Positions 1-7,154 are shown, counted from the first letter of the stretch. The stretch is DNA of 7,755 nucleotides from Sulfurovum sp. (GCA_020719895.1 DYPM01000086.1:1-7755), one strand, 5' to 3'. A program made the numbers and translations. The notes: a model not told the origin generated them from the sequence alone.

Positions 1-1
1 T

Positions 2-3000
2 TTATTCTGTTACAGAAAATGTATAAGCCTTAGCAGTCATTGGCCAAGGAGGTCTCTTGTAGTGTTTTGGTCTTCTAAGCGTGTCTTTGCTTGTTAATGG
101 TCGTGTTAGTTTATCTCTCCACGCTTGATAAATTTTCATATTGTTTGCATAATTGACATAGATATCACCGATTGTATCATCGGCTCCTGCAAGCTCAATA
201 GAAACTTTTTGATGCCAAGCGTGATTTCCTGCGATTGGATCTGGTTGTGCGGGAGCGACGGCATTTTGCCACGAACCTGTCAATCCACTCCACCAAGTAT
301 TGTCAAGATCTCTATTGTACGCTTTAAACTGCCAACTCTCTTTGCGAGCTAAAAGTCCTTCGTCAATCCCTTCTTTGGGTGTCATAGTTCCTATTTTGCC
401 ATCCATACTCATCTCATAAAGAGGTGCACCAAGTCCCATAACGCCAAGTTTTTCTTTGAATCCTGGAATCTCTACTGCATTTTTAAGTTTCCATCGTCCC
501 GCGTGGTGTGAACAGGCAAGTGTTCCAGGCAAAATGCCCTCCGTAGGTACTGCCATCGCGATAAAATATCCACTTTCAAGTCCACTCACTGTATCGGTGA
601 TTGTCACTTTGATTTTGTCTTCTCTTTTGATACCAAGTCGTTTTGCATCACTTGTTGCGATCCAAATAGGGTTATGGTTTTGACTGATCTCCATAAGATG
701 TTTTGAGTTTACACTTCGTGTATGGATATTGTACGGAAGTCTAAAGATGGTATTGAGTGCAAATTCATTCTCTTTGGTCATAAATTGATGGTGTACTTGA
801 GAAATAAGATGTATCATCTTGTCACGTTGTGTTTGATTGAGTGGATAGAAAGGCACTGCATATTCAGGCCACTTCCACTCTTTCATAAACTGTGCATAGA
901 CTTCTAATTTTCGACTCGGTGTTCTAAACCCTTCAACCAACTTATCGCCCATTTTAAGACCGATAGCTTTGATATCTTCGCCACCTAAAACTTTGGCTTT
1001 AGCGATATTATTCTCTAATGTCACCGATAAGGCATCAAATTTCATATGTTGTACATGAATTACGCCATTATGATTTACAAGCTCTCTTTCTTGTGGACGA
1101 TACACATCTTTTTCTTCGAGCCAAGTTCCCATATCGCGCATCATTTCATAGTTTGGATACTTGCTATTGGCATATTTTGGATTGTGTTTTGCTTCGTGGG
1201 ATAGATTGTGCAAATTTGCAAATGCTGCATTATACCACTCAGCGACCGTTACACATCGTGATGGATCTTCTTTGGAAGCCCATTTCTCTCTAATGCCAAG
1301 CGTTCCATCTTTGTCGATATAGTGAACCATCATATTCGTCCAAAATTCAAACTCTTCCCATATTTCGCCAAGTCCAGATGCTGTGTGTGCTTCAAGTGTG
1401 GCTTTTGTCGGATCTTTTGGTTTCCATCCAAGCTTCTCAAGAGCAACTCTGAGTGCAGGTTGTCTAAATCCTATGAAAACCGCAGGTTTGATAGGCTCTG
1501 AGTGTTGATCATGACGCTCACCCGCAAGACCTACAGGCAATACATAGTCACAATACCAGTTTGTTTCAGACCAAGTTGGAGAGAGGTTAAAAGTAAGCTC
1601 CATTTTGTCTTCTCTTTTCATACACTCCAACCATCTAAAGCCATCTGGATTTATCCATACAGGATTGTAAACACGAGGCATATAAACGGCTAACTTACTA
1701 GGAATCTTAAGTCCTCTATCATTCCATTTGTCTCTCCACTCATCATCCATGAGATAGTGAGGCAAAAGGTAGCTTGGGTCATAGGTACATAGAGGCATTT
1801 CAGGCGGATATTCCAATTCATTCCAGACATCTACTTTAGCAGGTGCTTTTCCGCTCACTGTCGCTGCATCTCCTTTGCCGTTGATTGCAACTTCGTGCCA
1901 ATCAACGAAGCTAACACCACCTTTATCACCAGCCATAGAACCTCTAAGTGTTAGTAAGAAAAATCCAGATTTTGTATTCATCCAGCCACCACGGTGACCT
2001 ACTGTACCAGCTCTCCAAAAAAATGAAGCGACTTTATCTTCCGCATCGATAAACATCTCAAAGAGTTTTTCTAAAGTTTTTTTATCGACTCTGCACTCTT
2101 TAGCAGTAAATTCAAGCGTAAATGGAGCATACATTTTTTTCATCAATTCAATGAAATCTTCGTAGCTCTCTCCAGTAGGAATCTCGGCGATAATTCCCTC
2201 TTGTTTCATAAACGCAAGATGCTCTTTGTCTTTCATCAATACATCCCAGTTTGTCCACTCTTTCACAAACTCATGCTTTACTAAATCATTCCCATTTTTA
2301 TCTTTTTCATTTAAAATTCTATTTGCAAGGTGAAGATACAACGCAGCTTCAGTCCCTGGCCAAGCAGGAACCCAAAGATCCGCCATACCCGCAGAGTTTG
2401 ACATTCTAGGATCTAACACGACGAGTTTTGCACCTTTTTTTCTTGCATCTGCAATAAGTCCAGCTGCTGCTTGAAAGTAGTGACCAGCATCAGCTGCATG
2501 CGATGATTGCAAAAAGATAAGTTTTGAATTTGCCCAATCTGTTGAGTTTCTATCTGTGCCTGCATATTGGTGAGTTCCAGCTCTCGCTCCCGCACTACAA
2601 ATGTTGGTGTGTGAACTGTATCCGTCCACGCCCAAAGACGAGATCACTCTGTGTCCAAAACCACTCTCATTGGGTCTTCCAACATGATAGATGATTGATT
2701 TTTTGGAAATCTCATCTCCAATTTTGAGTGTGTCGTGAATCTTTGTGCCAATAGCACTCATTGCCTCATCCCAAGTGGTTCTCGCCCATTTTCCTTCTCC
2801 TCTCTTAGAGCCTTCAGCTCTTTTGAGTGGAAATGGAATACGATCTGGATCATACATTTGCGATTGAACAGCATAGCCCTTAGCACAATTTCTACCACGA
2901 CTACCGTAATGGAGTGGATTTCCCATATATTTGCGTACTCTAAGATCTCTTGGGTTTTTTGACTTTTTGTAGTCTCCAACATCAACCCACGCAGTCAAAC

Positions 3001-3349
3001 CACAAAGTGCCTCACAGTTGTTACAAATGGTTGGCACAAGCATATATTCAGTGGATTTGATACCTTCTGGATTCTCTTCACTCCAAACACCGTTTCGTAG
3101 TGTCCCACCTCTTTTCCAGTCTTGGCCGTCAAGCTCTGTAAAACTATCCCACTGTTCAAGTGGAGGATAAAAAGAGAGTGATTTTGGTGTCGGCGTAAAC
3201 TGTGTTTCTGCCATCGCTGGTGTTTCTACTACGGTTTTAAATACACCTAAAGCAAGTGTCGTACCTGCTACGGTGTATGCTGTGCCTTTGAGAAAATTTC
3301 TTCTGCTCTCTATAAAGTTTTTGTCATTTTTGTTCATTGATTGTGTCAT
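2..3349 (-). CDS. Large Tat-exported molybdopterin oxidoreductase catalytic subunit (Psr/Ttr/Soe-like, DMSO reductase superfamily)
   Basis: Catalytic subunit of a periplasmic respiratory molybdoenzyme, 1115 aa and complete. Seen: a twin-arginine signal (SRRNFLK, residues 15-21), a hydrophobic stretch, and an AxA site (AMA, 45-47). A [4Fe-4S] motif follows, C109-x2-C112-x3-C116-x38-C155, then a basic K157. C251 in NICSAGARAG is the likely molybdenum ligand. The MGD-binding C-terminal domain lies at about 865-1075 and ends in a basic, proline-rich tail. Start: the first ATG has AAGGAGAGG six bases upstream; the second Met at residue 5 has no SD. It is the last gene of a ferredoxin-NrfD-catalytic operon. 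Known: relatives act on polysulfide, thiosulfate, tetrathionate, sulfite or arsenate. PsrA is about 760 aa, so this is much longer, closer in size to TtrA or SoeA. The cysteine ligand and partners suggest sulfur chemistry, but the substrate and direction are not determined. Confidence 0.9.
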   Translation of the reverse strand: MTQSMNKNDKNFIESRRNFLKGTAYTVAGTTLALGVFKTVVETPAMAETQFTPTPKSLSFYPPLEQWDSFTELDGQDWKRGGTLRNGVWSEENPEGIKSTEYMLVPTICNNCEALCGLTAWVDVGDYKKSKNPRDLRVRKYMGNPLHYGSRGRNCAKGYAVQSQMYDPDRIPFPLKRAEGSKRGEGKWARTTWDEAMSAIGTKIHDTLKIGDEISKKSIIYHVGRPNESGFGHRVISSLGVDGYSSHTNICSAGARAGTHQYAGTDRNSTDWANSKLIFLQSSHAADAGHYFQAAAGLIADARKKGAKLVVLDPRMSNSAGMADLWVPAWPGTEAALYLHLANRILNEKDKNGNDLVKHEFVKEWTNWDVLMKDKEHLAFMKQEGIIAEIPTGESYEDFIELMKKMYAPFTLEFTAKECRVDKKTLEKLFEMFIDAEDKVASFFWRAGTVGHRGGWMNTKSGFFLLTLRGSMAGDKGGVSFVDWHEVAINGKGDAATVSGKAPAKVDVWNELEYPPEMPLCTYDPSYLLPHYLMDDEWRDKWNDRGLKIPSKLAVYMPRVYNPVWINPDGFRWLECMKREDKMELTFNLSPTWSETNWYCDYVLPVGLAGERHDQHSEPIKPAVFIGFRQPALRVALEKLGWKPKDPTKATLEAHTASGLGEIWEEFEFWTNMMVHYIDKDGTLGIREKWASKEDPSRCVTVAEWYNAAFANLHNLSHEAKHNPKYANSKYPNYEMMRDMGTWLEEKDVYRPQERELVNHNGVIHVQHMKFDALSVTLENNIAKAKVLGGEDIKAIGLKMGDKLVEGFRTPSRKLEVYAQFMKEWKWPEYAVPFYPLNQTQRDKMIHLISQVHHQFMTKENEFALNTIFRLPYNIHTRSVNSKHLMEISQNHNPIWIATSDAKRLGIKREDKIKVTITDTVSGLESGYFIAMAVPTEGILPGTLACSHHAGRWKLKNAVEIPGFKEKLGVMGLGAPLYEMSMDGKIGTMTPKEGIDEGLLARKESWQFKAYNRDLDNTWWSGLTGSWQNAVAPAQPDPIAGNHAWHQKVSIELAGADDTIGDIYVNYANNMKIYQAWRDKLTRPLTSKDTLRRPKHYKRPPWPMTAKAYTFSVTE

Positions 3350-3355
3350 ATCAAA

Positions 3356-3364
3356 CCTCTCCTT
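3356..3364 (-). promoter_or_regulatory. Ribosome binding site overlapping the upstream stop codon
   Basis: Read on the minus strand, TAAGGAGAGGTTTGATATG runs from the stop codon of the NrfD gene into the start of the catalytic subunit. The SD AAGGAGAGG shares its first two bases with the TAA stop, leaving six bases to the ATG. A ribosome terminating on the membrane-subunit gene would sit on this SD, so translation of the two genes is probably coupled. This site also decides between the two nearby Met codons in favour of the first. Confidence 0.75.
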
Positions 3365-4331
3365 AACTCAATGGTAACATTTGCGGTATTTTAAGCCAAA
3401 CATCTTTTGCAAGATATAGCCCCACCAATGCCAATATAGCGGCAAATCTCATCAGTGTTTTGTTGTCCTCTTTGATCGCTGAAACAATAAGGAAAAACGG
3501 AGCAATAAATCCTATTGCCATACCAAACCAAAACTCAGTCTCATACACACCGCCTGAGTAAACATACGCCAATGTCGCCTCTGCTTCAGAAGATTTAAAT
3601 GAGAAGAAATACTCTCCCATATACATCACAAACGAAGCAAATACTGAAAATGCGAGTACCATAGCAAGGTCTTTTCTAGCCTCCTTGCTCCATCCACCCG
3701 ACGCGAAAAGCAATACAGAAGAACCCGCCATAAACGCTGCCCAAACCATCTGCATCATCTCTGTAGGTGCTTGCCAAAGCTCTCTTGCACTTGATTCTGC
3801 CATAATAATCGCTGTGTAGGTGGTGACAGGAATCGCCAAAAAAATCACAAACGGCAATATTTTGTCATACGCCGTAGCGTGTCTGCCTGCAAATTTTGCA
3901 AGATTTTTGATCAGAGTGATTCTACATCCTCGTTTGAAAAAATCGCCAAATCCATCACTGAGACCAATCACTGTCAAAACCGTCACAAGACCAACAAAAA
4001 GCGAAGCCATCCAAGCACCCACTGTAATTGCCGATGTCCAGTGTGGATAGGCAAAAATATGCCACATTCTAAGAGGCTGATGGAGATCCACCAATGTAAA
4101 AAGCAAAAAGAGATTGAGTGCTACAAAAGAGATCAAAGGTATTATCCAACGAAGACCGATAATATCTTCTTGTTTGTGTCGATAGAGCAAATATGCACCG
4201 ACAAAAACTACGCCCGTTCCGATACTTTTCGCCCACATATTGAGCGTAATCATCCAACCCCAAATAATCCCAGGAAGTGCCACATCAAGCGAAACAACCG
4301 CTTGTGTTGCATGAATTGTATTTTCCATCAT
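3363..4331 (-). CDS. NrfD/PsrC-family membrane subunit, quinone-interacting
   Basis: Integral membrane subunit, 322 aa, that would anchor the complex and exchange electrons with the quinone pool. Seen: about eight hydrophobic segments (near residues 27-50, 61-82, 98-122, 157-177, 190-210, 219-243, 262-285 and 293-308), matching the eight helices of the structurally known PsrC. NrfD-like features are the DLHQPLRMWHIF stretch at 82-93 followed by the TS...GAWM segment at 99-108, and the ending GLYLAKDVW. There is no cysteine cluster motif and no haem-ligand pattern I can recognise. It starts with two consecutive ATG codons; AAGGAGG lies six bases before the first. It lies 14 nt after the ferredoxin gene and 13 nt before the catalytic gene. 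The family is confident; whether quinol is oxidised or quinone reduced depends on the unknown substrate. Confidence 0.92.
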   Translation of the reverse strand: MMENTIHATQAVVSLDVALPGIIWGWMITLNMWAKSIGTGVVFVGAYLLYRHKQEDIIGLRWIIPLISFVALNLFLLFTLVDLHQPLRMWHIFAYPHWTSAITVGAWMASLFVGLVTVLTVIGLSDGFGDFFKRGCRITLIKNLAKFAGRHATAYDKILPFVIFLAIPVTTYTAIIMAESSARELWQAPTEMMQMVWAAFMAGSSVLLFASGGWSKEARKDLAMVLAFSVFASFVMYMGEYFFSFKSSEAEATLAYVYSGGVYETEFWFGMAIGFIAPFFLIVSAIKEDNKTLMRFAAILALVGLYLAKDVWLKIPQMLPLS

Positions 4332-4345
4332 GATAAACCTCCTTT

Positions 4346-5089
4346 TTATTTGTGAGATTCTGCTTTTGATGATGCAGAATTCATAAAGCTTGTATTGTCT
4401 AATTTCTCTTCAGCAAAAAACGGTGCTGTAAATCTATCCAATATCGAGTGGTGTGGATCTCCATTGTGTTTGAGATGCGTGACGTTATTGAAGAGTCCAT
4501 ATCCTTCAATTCTCTCGTGTGCCAATGGATTTAGTGTTTGATTTCCACCGCCGACATAAAAATGGGTAGGATTTGTGTGTTTTTCAGGTTTTCTCACCTG
4601 CACACTGCCTTGATGCTCCATAATATACCGTGAGATATGAGAGTGGTCATCTTCAAGATCTCCAAAAATATTGGCTTCAACAGGACACGCCACAACACAC
4701 GAAGGCATCATACCGCTCTCTATACGGTGTGCACAGTAAGTACATTTATCCGCAGTATTGGTTTCAGGATCCATATAAATAGCACCATAAGGACACGCCA
4801 TCATACATCCCGCACATCCGATACATCTTGAGCTATCGATATTGACAATTCCATTTTCAAGGTAGTGAAGTGCTGAAACAGGACAAATACGCTCACACGG
4901 TGCATTCTCACAGTGATTGCAACGAAGCGGTGTAAAAGATCTTGAAGTATCAGGGAAAGTACCGATATCAATATACTTCACACGCAATCGCCACGAACTA
5001 AGTGGCACTTCATTTTCGACTTTACAGGCAATCTCGCACCCTTTACAACCCATACACAGGTTGAGGTCAACCAAAAAACCTAATTTCAT
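4346..5089 (-). CDS. Four-cluster [4Fe-4S] ferredoxin electron-transfer subunit (PsrB/TtrB/DmsB-like)
   Basis: Electron-transfer subunit, 247 aa, between the NrfD-type protein and the molybdenum subunit. Seen: sixteen cysteines in four groups, C12/15/18/22, C57/60/65/69, C89/92/95/99 and C116/119/131/135, the classical arrangement for four [4Fe-4S] clusters in this family. There are no cysteines after 135. The last hundred or so residues are unlike ferredoxin, rich in His, Asn and Gly (NPTHFYVGGGNQTLNPLAHE). There is no signal peptide: the first cluster motif begins at residue 12, so export is presumably by co-translocation with the Tat-targeted catalytic subunit, as established for DmsAB. 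First gene of the operon. The start has AAGGAGG four bases upstream. Function class is firm; the role of the C-terminal extension is unknown. Confidence 0.93.
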   Translation of the reverse strand: MKLGFLVDLNLCMGCKGCEIACKVENEVPLSSWRLRVKYIDIGTFPDTSRSFTPLRCNHCENAPCERICPVSALHYLENGIVNIDSSRCIGCAGCMMACPYGAIYMDPETNTADKCTYCAHRIESGMMPSCVVACPVEANIFGDLEDDHSHISRYIMEHQGSVQVRKPEKHTNPTHFYVGGGNQTLNPLAHERIEGYGLFNNVTHLKHNGDPHHSILDRFTAPFFAEEKLDNTSFMNSASSKAESHK

Positions 5090-5129
5090 ATTACCTCCTT
5101 AAAATAATCAACTTTTGTAATATCTATTT

Positions 5130-5161
5130 ATTATATTGTTTCACAATTAAAGCTATTGCAA
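5130..5161 (-). promoter_or_regulatory. Candidate sigma70 promoter of the molybdoenzyme operon
   Basis: On the minus strand there is a perfect TATAAT (5130-5135), 40 bases upstream of the ferredoxin start codon. A weak -35-like TTGCAA lies at 5156-5161, giving a 20-base spacer, longer than ideal. In Campylobacterota the -35 box is often poorly conserved, so the -10 carries most of the weight. Transcription would start near 5123, leaving a leader of about 33 nt with the SD AAGGAGG at its end. The region is very AT-rich, so a chance TATAAT is possible. Confidence 0.45.
5135..5147. promoter_or_regulatory. Short perfect inverted repeat (possible operator)
   Basis: ATTGT-TTC-ACAAT is a perfect 5-3-5 inverted repeat that overlaps the last base of the leftward TATAAT and extends into its spacer. 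A dimeric regulator bound here would block RNA polymerase on the molybdoenzyme operon. No regulator gene is in the window, and the site does not match FNR (TTGAT-N4-ATCAA) or the Campylobacter NssR type (TTAAC-N4-GTTAA). The half-sites are short, so chance occurrence in AT-rich DNA is a real alternative. Confidence 0.3.
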
Positions 5162-5231
5162 AATCAAAGCATATCATTTATCGCAGTGTTACTATTGGTG
5201 TATTTTGATGCAATAAGATATGATTTGTTGT

Positions 5232-5260
5232 TTGTAAAGATAAACTTTAGTGAATATAAA
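5232..5260 (+). promoter_or_regulatory. Candidate sigma70 promoter of the transporter-kdsA operon
   Basis: TTGTAA (5232-5237, four of six matches to TTGACA) and TATAAA (5255-5260, five of six matches to TATAAT) are separated by exactly 17 bases, the optimal spacing. A TG at 5251-5252 lies just before the -10 box. A transcript would start near 5267 and carry a leader of about 80 nt before the first SD. It is divergent from the molybdoenzyme operon. No experimental or comparative evidence is available to me. Confidence 0.45.
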
Positions 5261-5303
5261 TAACAGAATAAGTGTATTTGAGGAAGAGACTATTAAAAAA
5301 TTC

Positions 5304-5334
5304 TGCGTTAATAAAGTAGAATATCAATTACGCA
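5304..5334 (+). promoter_or_regulatory. Leader hairpin abutting the Shine-Dalgarno sequence
   Basis: TGCGTTAAT (5304-5312) pairs with ATTACGCA (5327-5334) with one bulged base, enclosing a 14-nt loop. Its last base is the first base of the SD AAGGA (5334-5338) that serves the five-codon minicistron. An earlier element, CAGAAT (5264-5269), can pair with ATTCTG (5300-5305), whose last two bases are the first two of this hairpin, so the two foldings compete at the edge. This could tune translation of the operon. It matches no riboswitch class I know; a fortuitous fold is possible. Confidence 0.3.
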
Positions 5335-5345
5335 AGGACAGATTT

Positions 5346-5363
5346 ATGGAACTGAATAACTAA
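5346..5363 (+). CDS. Five-codon minicistron (MELNN) coupled to the transporter start
   Basis: ATG GAA CTG AAT AAC TAA is preceded by AAGGA (5334-5338) at seven bases. Its stop overlaps the transporter ATG as TAATG. The transporter's own first ATG has no SD in the bases just before it, so ribosomes would have to initiate on this minicistron and reinitiate. Alternatively it is incidental and the transporter begins at the in-frame ATG at 5390, which has AGAGG upstream. The peptide itself has no recognisable function and none of the amino-acid runs typical of attenuator leaders. Confidence 0.35.
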   Translation: MELNN

Positions 5364-6256
5364 TGCTTCACTCTATTGACAGAGGTGTGATGCTAATGCT
5401 CATCGCTTCGCTTTTTTTTGCAGTGATGGGAGGATTTGCCAAGGAAGTGAGTTCTGTATTGCCTGCTGTTGAGGTGACTTTTTTTCGCAATTTGTTTGGA
5501 GTGATTTTGATAGGATTGGCTATCTATAGAGTGCCACTTCAGCAAAAAGGAGGCAAGCCACTTTTGCTTTTTTTTCGTGGAGCGATAGGATTTGTGGCAC
5601 TTTTGGCGTATTTTTATACGATCGCTCATATTCCATTAGGTGAAGCGGTGACTTACAATAAAACATCACCGATATTTGTCGCACTCTTTGCGTTTCTTTT
5701 TTTGGGAGAGAGGCTTTCTCGTATTGCGATTGTGGCGATTTTTCTTGGATTTGGCGGGATTTTGCTAATCGCTAAACCTGCTGGAGGCGTGTTTGATGTG
5801 TATGATATTTGGGGGATTTTTTCGGGTGCTGGTGCGGCCTTGGCGTACACTTCGATTAGAGAACTTAGAGGCTACTACGATACGCGTGCGATTGTGATGA
5901 GTTTTGTGGGCGTTGGGACAATTGCACCATTTGTTTTGATGATGCTTTCTCCTTATGTCACACCGCCATTGCAATTGGAGTTTATGTTTGCGTCATTTGT
6001 GATGCCTAAGGGAATAGTGTGGTTTTATGTAGTAATGATGGGAATCACTGCGACACTTTCTCAACTGTTGATGACTAAAGCGTATGAAGTGACAAAAGCA
6101 GGCATTGTAGGAACAGTCAGCTATAGTAATATCTTGTTTGCACTGATGATTGGTATGATGCTGGGTGATCCTGTGCCTGATATGTGGAGCATTTTGGGTA
6201 TACTTTTGGTCATTATTTCGGGGCTTATCGTAGCTCTTGTGAAGGATAAAAAATGA
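5363..6256 (+). CDS. EamA/DMT-superfamily inner-membrane transporter
   Basis: Ten-helix drug/metabolite transporter-type permease, 297 aa, the usual length for two tandem EamA domains (about 8-137 and 148-293). Seen: alternating hydrophobic segments throughout; the first repeat ends with the family-typical TSPIFVALFAFLFLGERLS (101-119), and the second has the matching SYSNILFALMIGMMLGD stretch (253-269). A charged linker, RELRGYYDTR (166-175), separates segments of the second half. The start is uncertain: ATG 5363 gives the N-terminus MLHSIDRGV, similar to what I recall of related proteins, but lacks its own SD and relies on coupling to a five-codon minicistron; ATG 5390 has AGAGG and would remove nine residues. 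The gene overlaps kdsA by ATGA, so the two are co-translated. The substrate is unknown; members export or import amino acids, nucleotide sugars or other metabolites, and the link to kdsA is only suggestive of envelope work. Confidence 0.88.
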   Translation: MLHSIDRGVMLMLIASLFFAVMGGFAKEVSSVLPAVEVTFFRNLFGVILIGLAIYRVPLQQKGGKPLLLFFRGAIGFVALLAYFYTIAHIPLGEAVTYNKTSPIFVALFAFLFLGERLSRIAIVAIFLGFGGILLIAKPAGGVFDVYDIWGIFSGAGAALAYTSIRELRGYYDTRAIVMSFVGVGTIAPFVLMMLSPYVTPPLQLEFMFASFVMPKGIVWFYVVMMGITATLSQLLMTKAYEVTKAGIVGTVSYSNILFALMIGMMLGDPVPDMWSILGILLVIISGLIVALVKDKK

Positions 6257-7053
6257 TTTTAATCGCTGGACCGTGTGTATTGGAGAGTCGTGATAGTGTG
6301 ATGCGTATCGCAGAGTCGTTGAGTGTCTATCACGAAGATTGCACTAAAGATTTTTATTTTAAAGCCAGCTTTGACAAAGCTAATCGTACAAGTTTGGATA
6401 GTTTCAGAGGACCTGGACTTGAAGAGGGACTGAAAATGCTTTTGGAAGTCAAAGAGCAGTTTGGTTATAAAATATTGACTGATATTCACGACTACACACA
6501 GCCTGCAATAGTGGCAGAAGTGGCAGATGTATTGCAGATTCCTGCATTTTTGTGTCGTCAGACTGATCTTTTGGTGGCAGCTGCCAAAACAAGTGCTATT
6601 GTGAATATCAAAAAAGGGCAGTTTTTAGCACCCGCCGCGATGGAACACTCCGTGACAAAAGTCCTCAAAACTAGAGGATGCGATGACAAAGCTACCTATG
6701 AAAATGCACAAAAATATAACGTATGGCTCACAGAACGTGGTTCAACATTTGGATATGGAAATTTGGTGGTTGATATGCGTGGATTGGTGACAATGCGAAA
6801 CTTTGCACCTGTGGTTTTTGATGCGACACACTCAGTACAATCTCCTGCGAGTGGTGGCGTGACAAGTGGCGGTGATAGTGCGATGGTGCCATATCTTGCA
6901 CGTGCGGCAGCAGCGGTTGGCGTGGATGGTTTTTTCTTTGAGACACATTTTGATCCCTCTATCGCATTGAGTGATGGTCCAAATATGATAGAACTCAAAA
7001 AACTTGAAACGTTAATAGAACAAATCGACGCAATTCGTACGATTGTAGAGTAG
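6253..7053 (+). CDS. kdsA: 3-deoxy-D-manno-octulosonate-8-phosphate synthase (KDO-8-P synthase)
   Basis: Cytoplasmic enzyme that condenses phosphoenolpyruvate and arabinose-5-phosphate to KDO-8-phosphate, for the lipopolysaccharide inner core. 266 aa, full length though slightly shorter than the roughly 270-280 aa usual for the family. Seen: IAGPCVLES at 4-12, KASFDKANR at 37-45, and the signature ERGSTFGYGNLVVDMR at 161-176. C8, H193 (DATHSVQ), E230 (FFFETH) and D241 (LSDGPN) correspond to the Cys, His, Glu and Asp metal ligands known from Aquifex KdsA, so this is the metal-dependent class. Metal-independent enzymes such as the E. coli one have Asn in place of the Cys. The start overlaps the transporter stop (ATGA) and has AAGGA at six bases. 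The gene is followed by a palindrome-rich gap and then ribH. Confidence 0.97.
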   Translation: MILIAGPCVLESRDSVMRIAESLSVYHEDCTKDFYFKASFDKANRTSLDSFRGPGLEEGLKMLLEVKEQFGYKILTDIHDYTQPAIVAEVADVLQIPAFLCRQTDLLVAAAKTSAIVNIKKGQFLAPAAMEHSVTKVLKTRGCDDKATYENAQKYNVWLTERGSTFGYGNLVVDMRGLVTMRNFAPVVFDATHSVQSPASGGVTSGGDSAMVPYLARAAAAVGVDGFFFETHFDPSIALSDGPNMIELKKLETLIEQIDAIRTIVE

Positions 7054-7078
7054 ATTATAGGAACCTCTAAAAACCGTC

Positions 7079-7141
7079 ATACCGAACTTGATTCGGTATC
7101 TTGTATGTCCCAAATACGAGATTGCGGGTCAAGCCCGCAAT
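7079..7141. repeat. Head-to-head pair of REP-like palindromes
   Basis: Two perfect 8-bp hairpins with 5-nt loops lie in opposite orientation. The first is ATACCGAA-CTTGA-TTCGGTAT (7079-7099), the second ATTGCGGG-TCAAG-CCCGCAAT (7121-7141). The loops are reverse complements of each other. The 28-nt arms 7079-7106 and 7114-7141 align as an inverted repeat around the 7-nt centre GTCCCAA with nine mismatches, eight of which fall in four stem positions where both partners changed and pairing is kept. This is the architecture of a REP/BIME-type or MITE-derived element. The bases before it, GAACCTCTAAAAACC (7061-7075), might be an element end, but no matching inverted copy is in the window. It probably forms a double hairpin in the kdsA-ribH transcript. 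Confidence 0.75.
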
Positions 7142-7154
7142 TCAGCGTTAGCAA

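Noticed and set aside
3879..4355. 158-codon open frame on the plus strand, cysteine-rich translation
   Set aside because: It lies entirely antisense to the NrfD-family gene and the end of the ferredoxin gene, both of which have strong family signatures and SD sites. Its translation has low-complexity basic and Cys content typical of an antisense shadow.
5155..5222. Dispersed inverted words ATTGCA/TGCAAT and CATATC/GATATG in the divergent region
   Set aside because: The two pairs are not nested in the order needed for one hairpin, spacing is long, and six-base matches are expected by chance in AT-rich DNA.
6696..6998. 100-codon open frame on the minus strand
   Set aside because: Antisense to the most conserved part of kdsA, including the metal ligands; no SD or recognisable domain.
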